From Scatomorpha stercorigallinarum (lineage in GTDB: Bacteria > Bacillota > Clostridia > Oscillospirales > Oscillospiraceae): 64,000 bases of DNA. Below the pieces are notes generated by a model. It had not been told where the DNA came from, ran no database searches, and saw nothing but the letters and a program-made list of their open reading frames with translations. Below are positions 33,808 to 41,737 of the stretch, in pieces. The stretch lies in the NCBI GenBank assembly GCA_944387865.1, contig CALXGN010000004.1, forward strand, positions 1-64,000. Reading direction: 5' to 3'. The stretch's first letter is position 1. Every line of letters starts with the position of its first letter. The position numbers and the translations under genes are program-made.

Positions 33808-35218
33808 AACTGCACACAGAAGGTTCCTGGAGCTGCTCGGCTGGCAGGGCGCGGAGCTGGAGGCGTTCCTCCCGGAGTGGATGAACGCCGCGGAGTTCCT
33901 GCGCCTTTCGGACGCCGACGTGGACTTCGCGGTGGACGAGTGGCTGCCGCAGTACTGGGACATGTCCCTGGAGGGGACGCGCAAGTGCATCGCCGCCGTC
34001 ATCCGCGAGGCGGCCGCCCTGGCGCGCACGGCCGACTACCTGGCGGCCGGCGACGCCGTCATCTACGCCACGATGCCGTCCTCCGCCGTCTGCGTGGACG
34101 CCAACCGCGTGGCGGGGAAGGGCCGGGTGCATGTGTTCTACCCCTATTTCATCGTGGCCACGGTGTGGACGGCCTTTTTCGGGCGCGAGCTGGACATGCA
34201 GACGACGGGCTCCGGCATGGACCCGGCCTGCCAGCACTGCGCGCTCAACTGCCTGCGCGCGGACTCGGAGATCAAAAAGATGTTCCCCGCCCCGACGGTC
34301 ATCTGGAACTGGGGCTTGCAGTGCGACGAAGCGCCCAAGACCGACGAGATGCTCGCCCGCCTGGAGGGGAGGGAGTGGGACAACGTCCTCACCATCATCC
34401 CTCACGACGCCCCGCTCGGCATGGACGAGAGCGAGGACGACGAGCGCGTGGCCTATATGGCCGAGGAGATGCGCTGCTCGCAGAGGCAGGCCTCGCAGCG
34501 CACGGGCGTGGACGTGACGGACGCCGACCTGCGCCGGGCGCTGCAGGAGCAGCTCGACTATATGTACCGCCTGGAAAAGCTCACCGACCTGGTGATGAAC
34601 GCCGACCCGATGCCGATGATGGGCAACGACCTGGCGCTCTTCACCATCTGCCTCGAATGCTGCTTCGACACCGGGCACGGCTATCTCAACGACGCGCTGG
34701 ACACCGCCATACGCGATGTCGAGCGGCGCATCGCCGGGGGGAAGGGCGTGCTGCCCAAGGGCGCGCCCAAGCTGGCCTGCCACTTCAGCCCGCTGAACGT
34801 GCCCTGGATAGAGAAGGCCTTCCGCGACAACGGCGTCAACCTTACGCTGGGGCGCATGTTCCCCAGCGCCGGGCAGCTCGTCAAGTGCGTGCGCCCGGGA
34901 CGGGACGCCTATCTCTCCGCGGCCAGCATGTGCCTGGAAGCGCCGAACAACGTGAATATGCTCGACGAGGTGCGCATGACCTGCGAGCAGCTCACGAAAT
35001 ACCCCGTGGACGGGGCCCTCTACGGCTTCTTCGCCTTCGACCGCTGGATCGGCGCGCTGGAAAAGACCATGATCCGCGAGGCCGAGGAGCGCACGGGCAT
35101 ACCGCATTTTTACCTTGAGGGGGATTTCTGGAACGGCGCAAGGTTCTCCATGGACCGTATGAGCACGATAAGGAGCATATGCAGCTGCCTGAAGATATCC
35201 GGCATCTCCGCCGTATGA
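33800..35218 (+). CDS. 2-hydroxyacyl-CoA dehydratase-family subunit B (copy 2)
   Basis: The ATG at 33800 is preceded by AAGGAGG, giving 472 residues. It is a paralogue of the 16674 protein: VDEWLPQYWDMSLEGTRK, the Cys block ACQHCALNCLR (about 144) and LQCDEAPKTDEM (about 175), and the C-terminal YGFFAFDRWIGALEKTM and EGDFWNGARFSMDRM. It keeps the likely cluster ligands and has an extra Cys (NCLR). It is separated from its presumed partner (35949) by a TetR gene. The substrate may differ from that of copy 1. Confidence 0.83.
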   Translation: MAETAHRRFLELLGWQGAELEAFLPEWMNAAEFLRLSDADVDFAVDEWLPQYWDMSLEGTRKCIAAVIREAAALARTADYLAAGDAVIYATMPSSAVCVDANRVAGKGRVHVFYPYFIVATVWTAFFGRELDMQTTGSGMDPACQHCALNCLRADSEIKKMFPAPTVIWNWGLQCDEAPKTDEMLARLEGREWDNVLTIIPHDAPLGMDESEDDERVAYMAEEMRCSQRQASQRTGVDVTDADLRRALQEQLDYMYRLEKLTDLVMNADPMPMMGNDLALFTICLECCFDTGHGYLNDALDTAIRDVERRIAGGKGVLPKGAPKLACHFSPLNVPWIEKAFRDNGVNLTLGRMFPSAGQLVKCVRPGRDAYLSAASMCLEAPNNVNMLDEVRMTCEQLTKYPVDGALYGFFAFDRWIGALEKTMIREAEERTGIPHFYLEGDFWNGARFSMDRMSTIRSICSCLKISGISAV

Positions 35219-35249
35219 GCGGCGCTGCGGCTTTTGAGGGGAGAGGCAA

Positions 35250-35825
35250 ATGTCGAGGGAACGCTCGCTTTGCGGCAAGGAAGAGATAATACGGGTGGCC
35301 GTAGACATAGTCGACCAGGAGGGCATCGGGGCCGTTTCCGCCAGGCGCATCGCCAAGGAGCTGAACGTCTCCTCGATGACTATCTACAACTATGTCAAGA
35401 ACCTCAACGACATCAAAAAGCGGGTGCTGATAGTCGGCTTCGACCGCATGTACGGCTGTATCTACCGCGCGCTGAGCACCCTGCCCGCGCCCGTCGGCAA
35501 ACGCGACTTCTGCCGCACGATGGCGCTGGAGATATTCCGCTTCGCCCAGGACAACAGGAGCCTCTTCGGCTTCATGTTCTACGAGGGGCGGCGGCTGTTC
35601 CACGAGGACGCCGAGGTGCGGCCGTTCTATACCTTCCTGGGCAAGTTCATCCGCCGGGCGCGCGGGGCGCAGAGCGGCTGGCAGCGCGGCGACCCCGCCT
35701 ACACGCTTTTTGAAAGCATCATTATTTCCATGTCATACCAGAACGCCGCCCATATCACCGAGATCGGCGAGAAGGAATTCTGCTCGTATGTCGATTTTTT
35801 CCTTGAACGCTGTATGGATGAGTAG
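35250..35825 (+). CDS. TetR-family transcriptional regulator
   Basis: The 191-aa protein has an N-terminal helix-turn-helix (IIRVAVDIVDQEGIGAVSARRIAKEL, then SSMTIYNYVKNLNDIKK; residues 12-57) and a larger ligand-binding region. It lies between the two subunit genes of dehydratase pair 2. Downstream (35846-35874) is a promoter for subunit A2, which it may control. The inducer is unknown. Confidence 0.85.
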   Translation: MSRERSLCGKEEIIRVAVDIVDQEGIGAVSARRIAKELNVSSMTIYNYVKNLNDIKKRVLIVGFDRMYGCIYRALSTLPAPVGKRDFCRTMALEIFRFAQDNRSLFGFMFYEGRRLFHEDAEVRPFYTFLGKFIRRARGAQSGWQRGDPAYTLFESIIISMSYQNAAHITEIGEKEFCSYVDFFLERCMDE

Positions 35826-35845
35826 GCAGTGCAGAAAATAATATG

Positions 35846-35874
35846 TTGACAGGAAAATCACAATGGGATATTAT
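35846..35874 (+). promoter_or_regulatory. Sigma-A promoter of the subunit A2 operon
   Basis: TTGACA (35846-35851), a 17-bp spacer and TATTAT (35869-35874) lie about 75 bp upstream of the ATG at 35949. A TGTCAA (35877 onward) inverts the -35 word and could be part of an operator. Confidence 0.68.
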
Positions 35875-35948
35875 AATGTATGTCAATATTTACAGCGTAT
35901 ATTTAAATGGCTTTCCGTCGTTGACCGGCCGGCTGAGGGGGGTGCGCC

Positions 35949-37100
35949 ATGCTTGAAATAATGGATTCGCTGTCGCGCCAGGCGGCGCAGAGGACCCGCG
36001 AGCTGATGGAAGAGCGCGCGTCCGGCACGCCGCTGGTCGTATATGGCGGCCGGTTCATCCCCTCGGAGCTCATCTGCGCCGCGGGCGCCAACGTGTTCCC
36101 CCTGCTGGGCAGCGGGGAGCTGCCCCCGGCGGACGCCGCGCAGGACGACATGCTCAGCTATATGAACCCGCTGGCGCGCGCCGTGGCCGGCGGCATCAAG
36201 CTCGGCGTGGACAAGATCACGCCCAGGGCCGACATCGTCGTCACCTCGGTGACGGACATACACATGGGCCGGCTGAGCGAGCTGCTGGAGTTCTGGGGCA
36301 TCAACGTCTGCAAGGTGGGCGTGCCGCCGGACCGGCAGAAGGACATCGCCTTCGGCTATTACCTGCGTTCGCTTCAGGCCATGCTCGAGCGCGTGGCCCG
36401 CATCACCGGCCGCGGGCCGGACATGGAGGAGGCGCGGCGCAATTTTGCCGACTCCAACCGCATCGGCGCCGCCTTCCGGCACATCAACGAGCTGCGCAAG
36501 CGGCGCGACCCGCCCATCAGCTTTGAAAACTACATGCGGCTGCAGCACCTGAGCTTCGTGCTGGGCGACCGCCAGGCCGCCGGGGAGCTCACCGCGCTGA
36601 GCAAGGCGCTGGACGGCGCTTCCGGCGTTTACGGCGAGGGCGCGCCGCGGCTGCTGCTCATGGGGCACGCCGTGGTCAGCGGGGACTATGACCTGGTGCG
36701 GGCGCTGGACGAGAGCGGGGCCGTGGTGTCGGCGGATATCATCGACGAAGGCGTGCGCGTCAGCGAGAGGGACGTGGAGCTTTCCGGCGACCTGCTGGAG
36801 AATTTCGCCCGCAACCGCTACCTGGACACGCTGCCGACGGGCAATTTCATCCCCTCGTGGGAGGAGCGCTTCCGCCGCGCGCTGCAGCTTGTGGAGGAGT
36901 ACGAGCTGGACGGCGTGGTGTGGTACCAGCTGGCCTACGACGAGGTGTACGACATGGAGTACGGCGCGCTGGCCCGGTCGCTGGCCGAGCGGGACATCCC
37001 CATACTGCAGCTGGAGACCAGCTACACCCGCTCGCCGGAGGAACTGGCCCGGGCGAAGGACAAGATCGAGCGCTTCGTCAGCAGCCTGAAAAGGCGCTGA
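35949..37100 (+). CDS. 2-hydroxyacyl-CoA dehydratase-family subunit A (copy 2), cysteine-poor
   Basis: The 383-aa protein is a paralogue of the 18125 subunit: MNPLARAVAGGIKLGVD, KVGVPPDRQKDIAFGYYL and DGVVWYQLAYDEVYDMEY are shared. It has lost the four Cys positions of copy 1: GRLSELLEF replaces GRMCEVLEY, and the regions equivalent to VCEFLDEC, PQCIF and YTCIAKW contain none. It may not bind its own cluster and could be regulatory or structural, or use the cluster of subunit B2. GGGGGTG precedes the ATG. Confidence 0.82.
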   Translation: MLEIMDSLSRQAAQRTRELMEERASGTPLVVYGGRFIPSELICAAGANVFPLLGSGELPPADAAQDDMLSYMNPLARAVAGGIKLGVDKITPRADIVVTSVTDIHMGRLSELLEFWGINVCKVGVPPDRQKDIAFGYYLRSLQAMLERVARITGRGPDMEEARRNFADSNRIGAAFRHINELRKRRDPPISFENYMRLQHLSFVLGDRQAAGELTALSKALDGASGVYGEGAPRLLLMGHAVVSGDYDLVRALDESGAVVSADIIDEGVRVSERDVELSGDLLENFARNRYLDTLPTGNFIPSWEERFRRALQLVEEYELDGVVWYQLAYDEVYDMEYGALARSLAERDIPILQLETSYTRSPEELARAKDKIERFVSSLKRR

Positions 37101-37142
37101 CGCGGACGATATAAAGAAGCATTCAAGGAGGAGACAGGCACA

Positions 37143-37409
37143 ATGGATATGACTACGGTAGAGATCCGCCCGGCTGAAGGCGTCGCCGATGTCATGGAAG
37201 AACGGGGAGTGAACCTTGACGATGTCCGCGAGATCCTCGTCTATGCCGAGGGCGAGGGCGGCAAGCTCGTCGATGGGGACCGCTGCCTTGCCAAAAAGCG
37301 CATCGGCAACTTTACGGCCTATGCCGAGTACCGCATCGACGGCGACGCCGTGGAGGTCCTCGACGTTTACGGCCACCGCGTCCTGCTCACTGAGGACAAC
37401 CAGGAATAA
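37143..37409 (+). CDS. Unknown 88-aa protein of the dehydratase locus
   Basis: I do not recognise this small acidic protein. It has two predicted halves: a helical N-terminus (VADVMEERGVNLDDVREIL) and a beta-rich C-terminus (KKRIGNFTAYAEYRI, then VEVLDVYGHRVLL). AAGGAGGAG lies 9-11 nt upstream of the ATG. It sits between subunit A2 and the CxxC redox protein, all on the same strand with short spacers, so it is probably a component or chaperone of the dehydratase complex. No Cys is present. Confidence 0.7.
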   Translation: MDMTTVEIRPAEGVADVMEERGVNLDDVREILVYAEGEGGKLVDGDRCLAKKRIGNFTAYAEYRIDGDAVEVLDVYGHRVLLTEDNQE

Positions 37410-37423
37410 GGAGTGTGGAAGAA

Positions 37424-37612
37424 ATGGCTTGGATGTGCAGCAAGTGCAATGTTGAAGTTGAAGAAGTAGACGATATCCAGATCTTCTTCAAGGATCTCTC
37501 CCTGCCGGAGGCCACCGGTTTCCGCTGCCCGCAGTGCGGCGTGGAATATATCGACCACGACTTCGTCGTCGATCAGCTCGCCTCCGCCGAGCAGATGCTC
37601 GAGGGCAAATAA
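37424..37612 (+). CDS. Small CxxC redox or metal-binding protein (DVU_1557-like)
   Basis: The 62-aa protein (ATG 37424, GGAG 10 nt upstream) has two CxxC knuckles: WMCSKCNVE at the N-terminus and RCPQCGVEYIDHDF near residue 40, as in rubredoxin-like or zinc-ribbon proteins. It resembles the DVU_1557-type redox protein family (recalled). Located just before the activator ATPase, it may carry electrons to the activator or stabilise the dehydratase. Metal (Fe or Zn) cannot be told from sequence. Confidence 0.75.
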   Translation: MAWMCSKCNVEVEEVDDIQIFFKDLSLPEATGFRCPQCGVEYIDHDFVVDQLASAEQMLEGK

Positions 37613-37639
37613 TAACTACAAAGGATAGAGGTCAGTACG

Positions 37640-38446
37640 ATGAACCTGTTTGCCGGAGTCGATATCGGCTCCACGACTGCGAAATGCGTCATTACGGATG
37701 AAAATGACAATATGCTCGTCTTTGAGCACATCCCCACCGAGTATGACCGCAATGTGAGCGGCGAGAAGATACTCAAGATCGCCCTCGACAAGGCGGGCGT
37801 CGCCGAGGGGGACATCAAGTACATCGTCTCCACCGGCTACGGCCGCAAGTCCTTCCTGCGCGCGGACGCCAACATCCCGGAGATCATCGCCCACGGCGTG
37901 GGCACCTGGCACGCGCTGCCCGGCACGCGCACGATCATCGACATCGGCGGCCAGGACAGCAAGGTCATCTCCCTGGACGACCTGGGCAACGTCGAGCGCT
38001 TTGAGATGAACGACAAGTGCGCCGCCGGCACGGGCCGCTTTTTCGAGGTGCTGACGCACCGCCTGCTGGGCATCGAGATGGACCAGCTCTCCGACCTGAT
38101 GAAGAAGTCCAAGGAGCCGTGCAGCATCAGCAGCATGTGCACCATCTTCGCCGAGAGCGAGATCATCTCCTACCTCTCGCAGAAGGTGCCTGTCGAGGAC
38201 ATCGCCGCCGGCACGGGCCGCTCCATCGCCCGCCGCATCATCAACATGGGCCGCTCCGCGCAGATAACCTACGCCGAGCCCATCGTGTTCTCCGGCGGCG
38301 TGGCCAACAACGAGGCCATCACGGATATCTTCACCGAGCTGCTGGGCAAGAAGGTGACCGCCGTCAGCATGCCGCAGTCCACCGCCGCGCTGGGCGCCGC
38401 CCTGCGCGCGCGCAAGATGTGGGAAGCCGAACAGGCAAAACAGTAA
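37640..38446 (+). CDS. ASKHA-family activator ATPase of the dehydratase (HgdC-like)
   Basis: The 268-aa protein is a full-length 2-hydroxyacyl-CoA dehydratase activator: DIGSTTAKC phosphate motif, DIGGQDSK (about 94-101), and the bridging cluster ligands in MNDKCAAGTGRF (about 124) and SSMCTIFAESEI (about 163). Two identical subunits share one [4Fe-4S] cluster and use ATP to push an electron to the dehydratase. It is the only activator in the window, so it probably serves both dehydratase pairs. Confidence 0.95.
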   Translation: MNLFAGVDIGSTTAKCVITDENDNMLVFEHIPTEYDRNVSGEKILKIALDKAGVAEGDIKYIVSTGYGRKSFLRADANIPEIIAHGVGTWHALPGTRTIIDIGGQDSKVISLDDLGNVERFEMNDKCAAGTGRFFEVLTHRLLGIEMDQLSDLMKKSKEPCSISSMCTIFAESEIISYLSQKVPVEDIAAGTGRSIARRIINMGRSAQITYAEPIVFSGGVANNEAITDIFTELLGKKVTAVSMPQSTAALGAALRARKMWEAEQAKQ

Positions 38447-38453
38447 ACGGATG

Positions 38454-38480
38454 AAAGGCGGGGCCGGCGGCCCCGCCTTT
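38454..38480 (+). terminator. Terminator-like hairpin after the activator gene
   Basis: AAAGGCGGGGCC pairs perfectly with GGCCCCGCCTTT across GGC. It is followed by GCGCTG rather than more T, so termination may be partial and the next gene may be read through. Confidence 0.65.
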
Positions 38481-38503
38481 GCGCTGTAAGGGGGAAAGAG
38501 GCT

Positions 38504-39808
38504 ATGACGGACGCGCTCATTAGGGCCTGCGGGGGCTTCCTGGACGTGCTGGGCGGCTGCGCCGTGCCGGCGGAGGGGCTCGCGCGCCTGGCGGACTATT
38601 TTGAACTCGACTCGCGGCGCGTGGCCGCCGCCGCGGCCGCGCTGGAGGAAAACCACGACCTGGGCTACGAGGGCGTGCGGCGGCTGCTCGCCGCCTGCCT
38701 GGAGGAGCTGTGCGGCGCGCTCTCATGCTGCGGCGTCCGGCGGCTGGTGGAGGTGAGCGTGCCCGCGCCGCTGCCGCTGGTGATGGCCCTGCAGCGCTCC
38801 GCCGCTTCCCAAGCGCACTTTTCCACCGCGGCGCTGCTGGCGGAGATATTCCTGCGCGGGCTGATGCTGGACGCCCGGCCGCTGGACGGCCGCAGCTGCG
38901 GCGTCCGGCGCTGCGGGCTGAACCGCATGCGCGAGCGGCTGCTGACGGCGCCGCCGGCGGGGGACATAGCCCTGGCGCTGCAATTCGGCTCGCTCTGCGA
39001 CGAGTGCGTCAAGACCGGCGAGGGCTTCGCCGGGAAGGAGAAATGCGTCTCCTGCACGCTGCCGCGCTCCGGCGCGCAGCGGGAGGCTCTCAGCGCGGAG
39101 CTCCTGCGCCTGACGGCGCGCGCGGCCTGCGAGCGCCTGGGCGTGCGGCTGGGCGAGGCGGATATCGAGCATGGCCTGGCGCTGTACGGCCGGCTGATGC
39201 GCGTGCAGGCGCGGCTGACGCTGCTCAACGCCCGCGCGAAGCGGCGGCCGCTTTGCGGCAACAGCTTCGCCCTGGCGCAGACGGTGCAGCTGTGCTGCTT
39301 CGACGACTGGGAAGCGCCGCTCTCCGCGCTGGAGACGCTCGCCGGCGAGCTGGAGGGCGCGCCCGCCGCCGGGGAGGGGAGGGTGCGCGTATACTGCTTC
39401 TACACGCCTTTCCTGCGCCCGGGCATAGACGCGCGCTTCCGCGCCAACGGCGTGGACCTGCTGGGCAACGCGGCGTTTTTGAGCGCGCCGCCGGGCGCCG
39501 GGGAGGACATCTACGGCCTCTCCGCCCATGTGCTGCTGCACAGCGCGAGCGCGCTCGGCCTGGAGGACGAAGCGAGGCTGACCGCCCGCGCGGCGCGCGG
39601 CTGCGGCTGCTCGGCGTACCTGACAGGCGCTTTCTCCTTCGACCGGCGCATGGGCAGCGCCGTGCCTCTGCTGCGGCGCATACTGCGCGAGCGCTACGGC
39701 CTGGAGTCACACGCGCTGGAGAGCGACTTCTGGGCCGAGACCGGCTCGCCGATGATACCGCTGGAACGGGTGGACGCCATCTGCGCCCTGCTGCGCGCGG
39801 AGGGATAA
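38504..39808 (+). CDS. Divergent dehydratase-family subunit B paralogue (copy 3)
   Basis: The 434-aa protein is a divergent relative of the B subunits. It keeps the cluster-type Cys blocks SCGVRRCGLNRMRE and SLCDECVKTGE, and the C-terminal GAFSFDRRMGSAVPLLRR and ESDFWAETGSP, but the rest is strongly drifted, Ala/Leu/Arg-rich and has internal extra Cys (ECVKTG, KCVSC, LCCF). It has no matching A subunit beside it. It may be a cluster-loading scaffold, an alternative electron carrier, or a degenerating copy. A good ribosome site precedes the ATG. Confidence 0.68.
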   Translation: MTDALIRACGGFLDVLGGCAVPAEGLARLADYFELDSRRVAAAAAALEENHDLGYEGVRRLLAACLEELCGALSCCGVRRLVEVSVPAPLPLVMALQRSAASQAHFSTAALLAEIFLRGLMLDARPLDGRSCGVRRCGLNRMRERLLTAPPAGDIALALQFGSLCDECVKTGEGFAGKEKCVSCTLPRSGAQREALSAELLRLTARAACERLGVRLGEADIEHGLALYGRLMRVQARLTLLNARAKRRPLCGNSFALAQTVQLCCFDDWEAPLSALETLAGELEGAPAAGEGRVRVYCFYTPFLRPGIDARFRANGVDLLGNAAFLSAPPGAGEDIYGLSAHVLLHSASALGLEDEARLTARAARGCGCSAYLTGAFSFDRRMGSAVPLLRRILRERYGLESHALESDFWAETGSPMIPLERVDAICALLRAEG

Positions 39809-39818
39809 AAGACAGGGC

Positions 39819-39849
39819 AAAAGCCCCGGCCGATGGCCGGGGCTTTTTT
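39819..39849. terminator. Bidirectional terminator
   Basis: AAAAGCCCCGGCC pairs with GGCCGGGGCTTTT across GAT, with T-runs on both sides. It separates the convergent genes at 39808 and 39860. Confidence 0.88.
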
Positions 39850-39859
39850 GCGCCCTTTT

Positions 39860-41134
39860 TTACTTCTTTATCAGGTCCTGGAACTCGTCCACGGAGAGCT
39901 CGCCGGCCTTGGCGCGCTCGAGCAGGCGCTTGGCAAAGGTGACCCATTCGCGGAATTCCTGCTCGGCGTTGGTGCGGTTGTTCAGGTTGCGGCGCTTGCG
40001 CGCGTTGTGCGTCTTATAAGCGGTGCGGTATATGGTCAGCAGCTCGTCGGCGTTTATCTTGGACTCATAGTCGAGCTCGCGGCACATCTTCCCGTTTGGC
40101 TGCACGCGATAGCAGTACTGCTCGTCGCTGCGGTTGAGCGGCACGAAGTAGTGGCCGCAGTTTTTACAGCGGCGTATGTGCATGCCGTTGGCGATCAGCA
40201 GGTACATCCCCAGGCAGCAGGCGGAATAGATGTCCGCCGGCTCCTGCAATATCAGCTCGCGGGTAAACTCGACCTGCCGGCCCTTGATGAGCTCGGCCAG
40301 GCGCTCGGGCTGCATGGCCGGGTCCCGGCCCTCGATGACAGTCTTAAAGTCCATGTTTTTCCCGCTGCTGGTGAAGAAATCCGACTTGTGGGGCCGCTGG
40401 ATGCGGCTGCGCGGCACCGTCTTGCCAAGGGGGGAGGCGTAGGTCTCGTGCAGGTTGTAGAGCAGGTTGATGGGCGAGCGGTCGAGGAACTGGTCGTCAA
40501 AGAACGAGCGGAACAGGAACGCGCGCTGGATGTTGCTGAGCGAGGTGAGGCTGCCGGGCAGGTTGGAGTCAAGGCAGCAGGCGAGCGCGTCGTTCAGCTG
40601 CGCGAGCTTGACGACGTAGAACTCGAACCACTGCAGGTACTCTTCAAGCTGGTCGCAGACTGTGCGCCAGTAGAACTCCTCGCTCATCAGCCGGTCTACC
40701 TCGTCGTAGGTCTCGATGAGGTAGGGGCTGGGGTGCTGGGCGAAGAACGAGTAGTCGTTGAAGTCGCTCCAGAGCTTGCCCAGCGGCATGCTGGAGGCCC
40801 ACCAGCAGTGCAGTCCGCGCACCTCGGAATAGAGGTCGAAGGTGTTTTCCAGATAGACCGGCACCAGGTGGTGGTCAAAGTTCTGGGCCTGTATCAGCGC
40901 CAGGTTGCGCTTCATCTTCGCCACCAGCGGAGGCAGCGCATCGGTGGACACCGTGATGAAGTCGATCATGTGCTGCCCGATGGGGGACTCGTCATAGAGG
41001 ATGCAGATGAAGTCGTCCGAGCCGGCCGCCTTTTGCCGGTAAACGGACATGTGCTCCCTGGCGGCGCTCGACGCATTGGCGCCGACCGTCAGCTTGACAT
41101 AGATGTCAGCCGGCCACATACCATTGTTGACCAC
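39860..41134 (-). CDS. DUF6076-type protein with zinc-knuckle
   Basis: The 424-aa protein starts with GTG (41134), AAAGGA upstream. Most of it (1-310) is an unassigned helical region; residues about 320-355 form a Cys/His zinc knuckle (RRCKNCGHYFVPLNR, then QYCYRVQPNGKMC) of the DUF6076/CGNR-like kind. The C-terminus is basic and helical. Its promoter region is shared with the Vor operon and carries the TGTAGACA box array, so it may regulate the Vor genes or itself. This is inferred from position only. Confidence 0.65.
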   Translation of the reverse strand: MVNNGMWPADIYVKLTVGANASSAAREHMSVYRQKAAGSDDFICILYDESPIGQHMIDFITVSTDALPPLVAKMKRNLALIQAQNFDHHLVPVYLENTFDLYSEVRGLHCWWASSMPLGKLWSDFNDYSFFAQHPSPYLIETYDEVDRLMSEEFYWRTVCDQLEEYLQWFEFYVVKLAQLNDALACCLDSNLPGSLTSLSNIQRAFLFRSFFDDQFLDRSPINLLYNLHETYASPLGKTVPRSRIQRPHKSDFFTSSGKNMDFKTVIEGRDPAMQPERLAELIKGRQVEFTRELILQEPADIYSACCLGMYLLIANGMHIRRCKNCGHYFVPLNRSDEQYCYRVQPNGKMCRELDYESKINADELLTIYRTAYKTHNARKRRNLNNRTNAEQEFREWVTFAKRLLERAKAGELSVDEFQDLIKK

Positions 41135-41521
41135 GTTTCGCCATCCTTTCTGTCTACATTCACAATGTAGACAACATACTTTTGTGAATAATCACAGGAT
41201 TGTCTACAGTTTAACGCGAAAATTGTAGACAAGGCAAATAACATTTGCCATGTCAACAAAAAATGCCCTAAAATTGTAGACCTAATTGGTCGTTAATGCT
41301 ATATTTACAGCAGCGACAGGGGCAAAGCGATTATATATGATATTCGCCGTGTAGACAACTATTTTTTTAGAGTAGACAGTACGCAACAGAACGGCACATC
41401 AAAATGCTCAAAAAACCTGCTATGATTATAATACCTGTGCGCCAATGTGTCCAATACAATTTTGCCCTCCGCGGCGCGGCGGGCAGGATGTGCAAATAAT
41501 TTTCACTGGAGGTAGAGACCC
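41135..41521. promoter_or_regulatory. Divergent control region with TGTAGACA box array
   Basis: This 387-bp AT-rich gap has no gene. It holds a perfect 23-bp palindrome (TGTCTACATT-CAC-AATGTAGACA, 41151-41173), then boxes at 41201-41208, 41224-41231, 41275-41282, 41350-41357 and 41371-41378, with a variant TGTCAACA at 41251. A perfect TATAAT (41427-41432) with a poor -35 lies downstream of the boxes toward the Vor operon, the pattern of an activator-dependent promoter. Confidence 0.82.
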
Positions 41522-41737
41522 GTGAGCAAGATCACACTGAAGACAGACAACTGCAAGGCCTGCGGCAACTGTGTGAGGAACTGCCGCCAGGGCGCCCTGA
41601 GATTCACGGAAGAAGTGAATGCCAAGGGCTACCGGATGGTCGCCGTTGACGAGAGCAAGTGTATTTACTGCGGTATTTGCTACACTGTCTGTCCGGACTA
41701 CGTATTCACCATTGAGGAAGGGAGCGATAACGCATGA
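41522..41737 (+). CDS. 2x[4Fe-4S] ferredoxin subunit of 2-oxoacid oxidoreductase (VorD/KorD-like)
   Basis: The 71-aa protein (GTG start, GGAGG upstream) has two ferredoxin motifs, CKACGNCVRNC and CIYCGICYTVC. It would carry electrons between the thiamine-dependent oxidoreductase and free ferredoxin. Its stop overlaps the ATG of the alpha subunit, as in many vor/kor operons. Confidence 0.92.
   Translation: MSKITLKTDNCKACGNCVRNCRQGALRFTEEVNAKGYRMVAVDESKCIYCGICYTVCPDYVFTIEEGSDNA

Noticed and set aside
38504..39808. Pseudogene call for the third B-type subunit
   Set aside because: The frame is intact over 434 codons with a good ribosome site and retained Cys blocks, so I keep it as a divergent gene.
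41151..41378. CRISPR-like array of TGTAGACA
   Set aside because: Units are only 8 bp, in both orientations and irregularly spaced; this fits operators, not CRISPR repeats.
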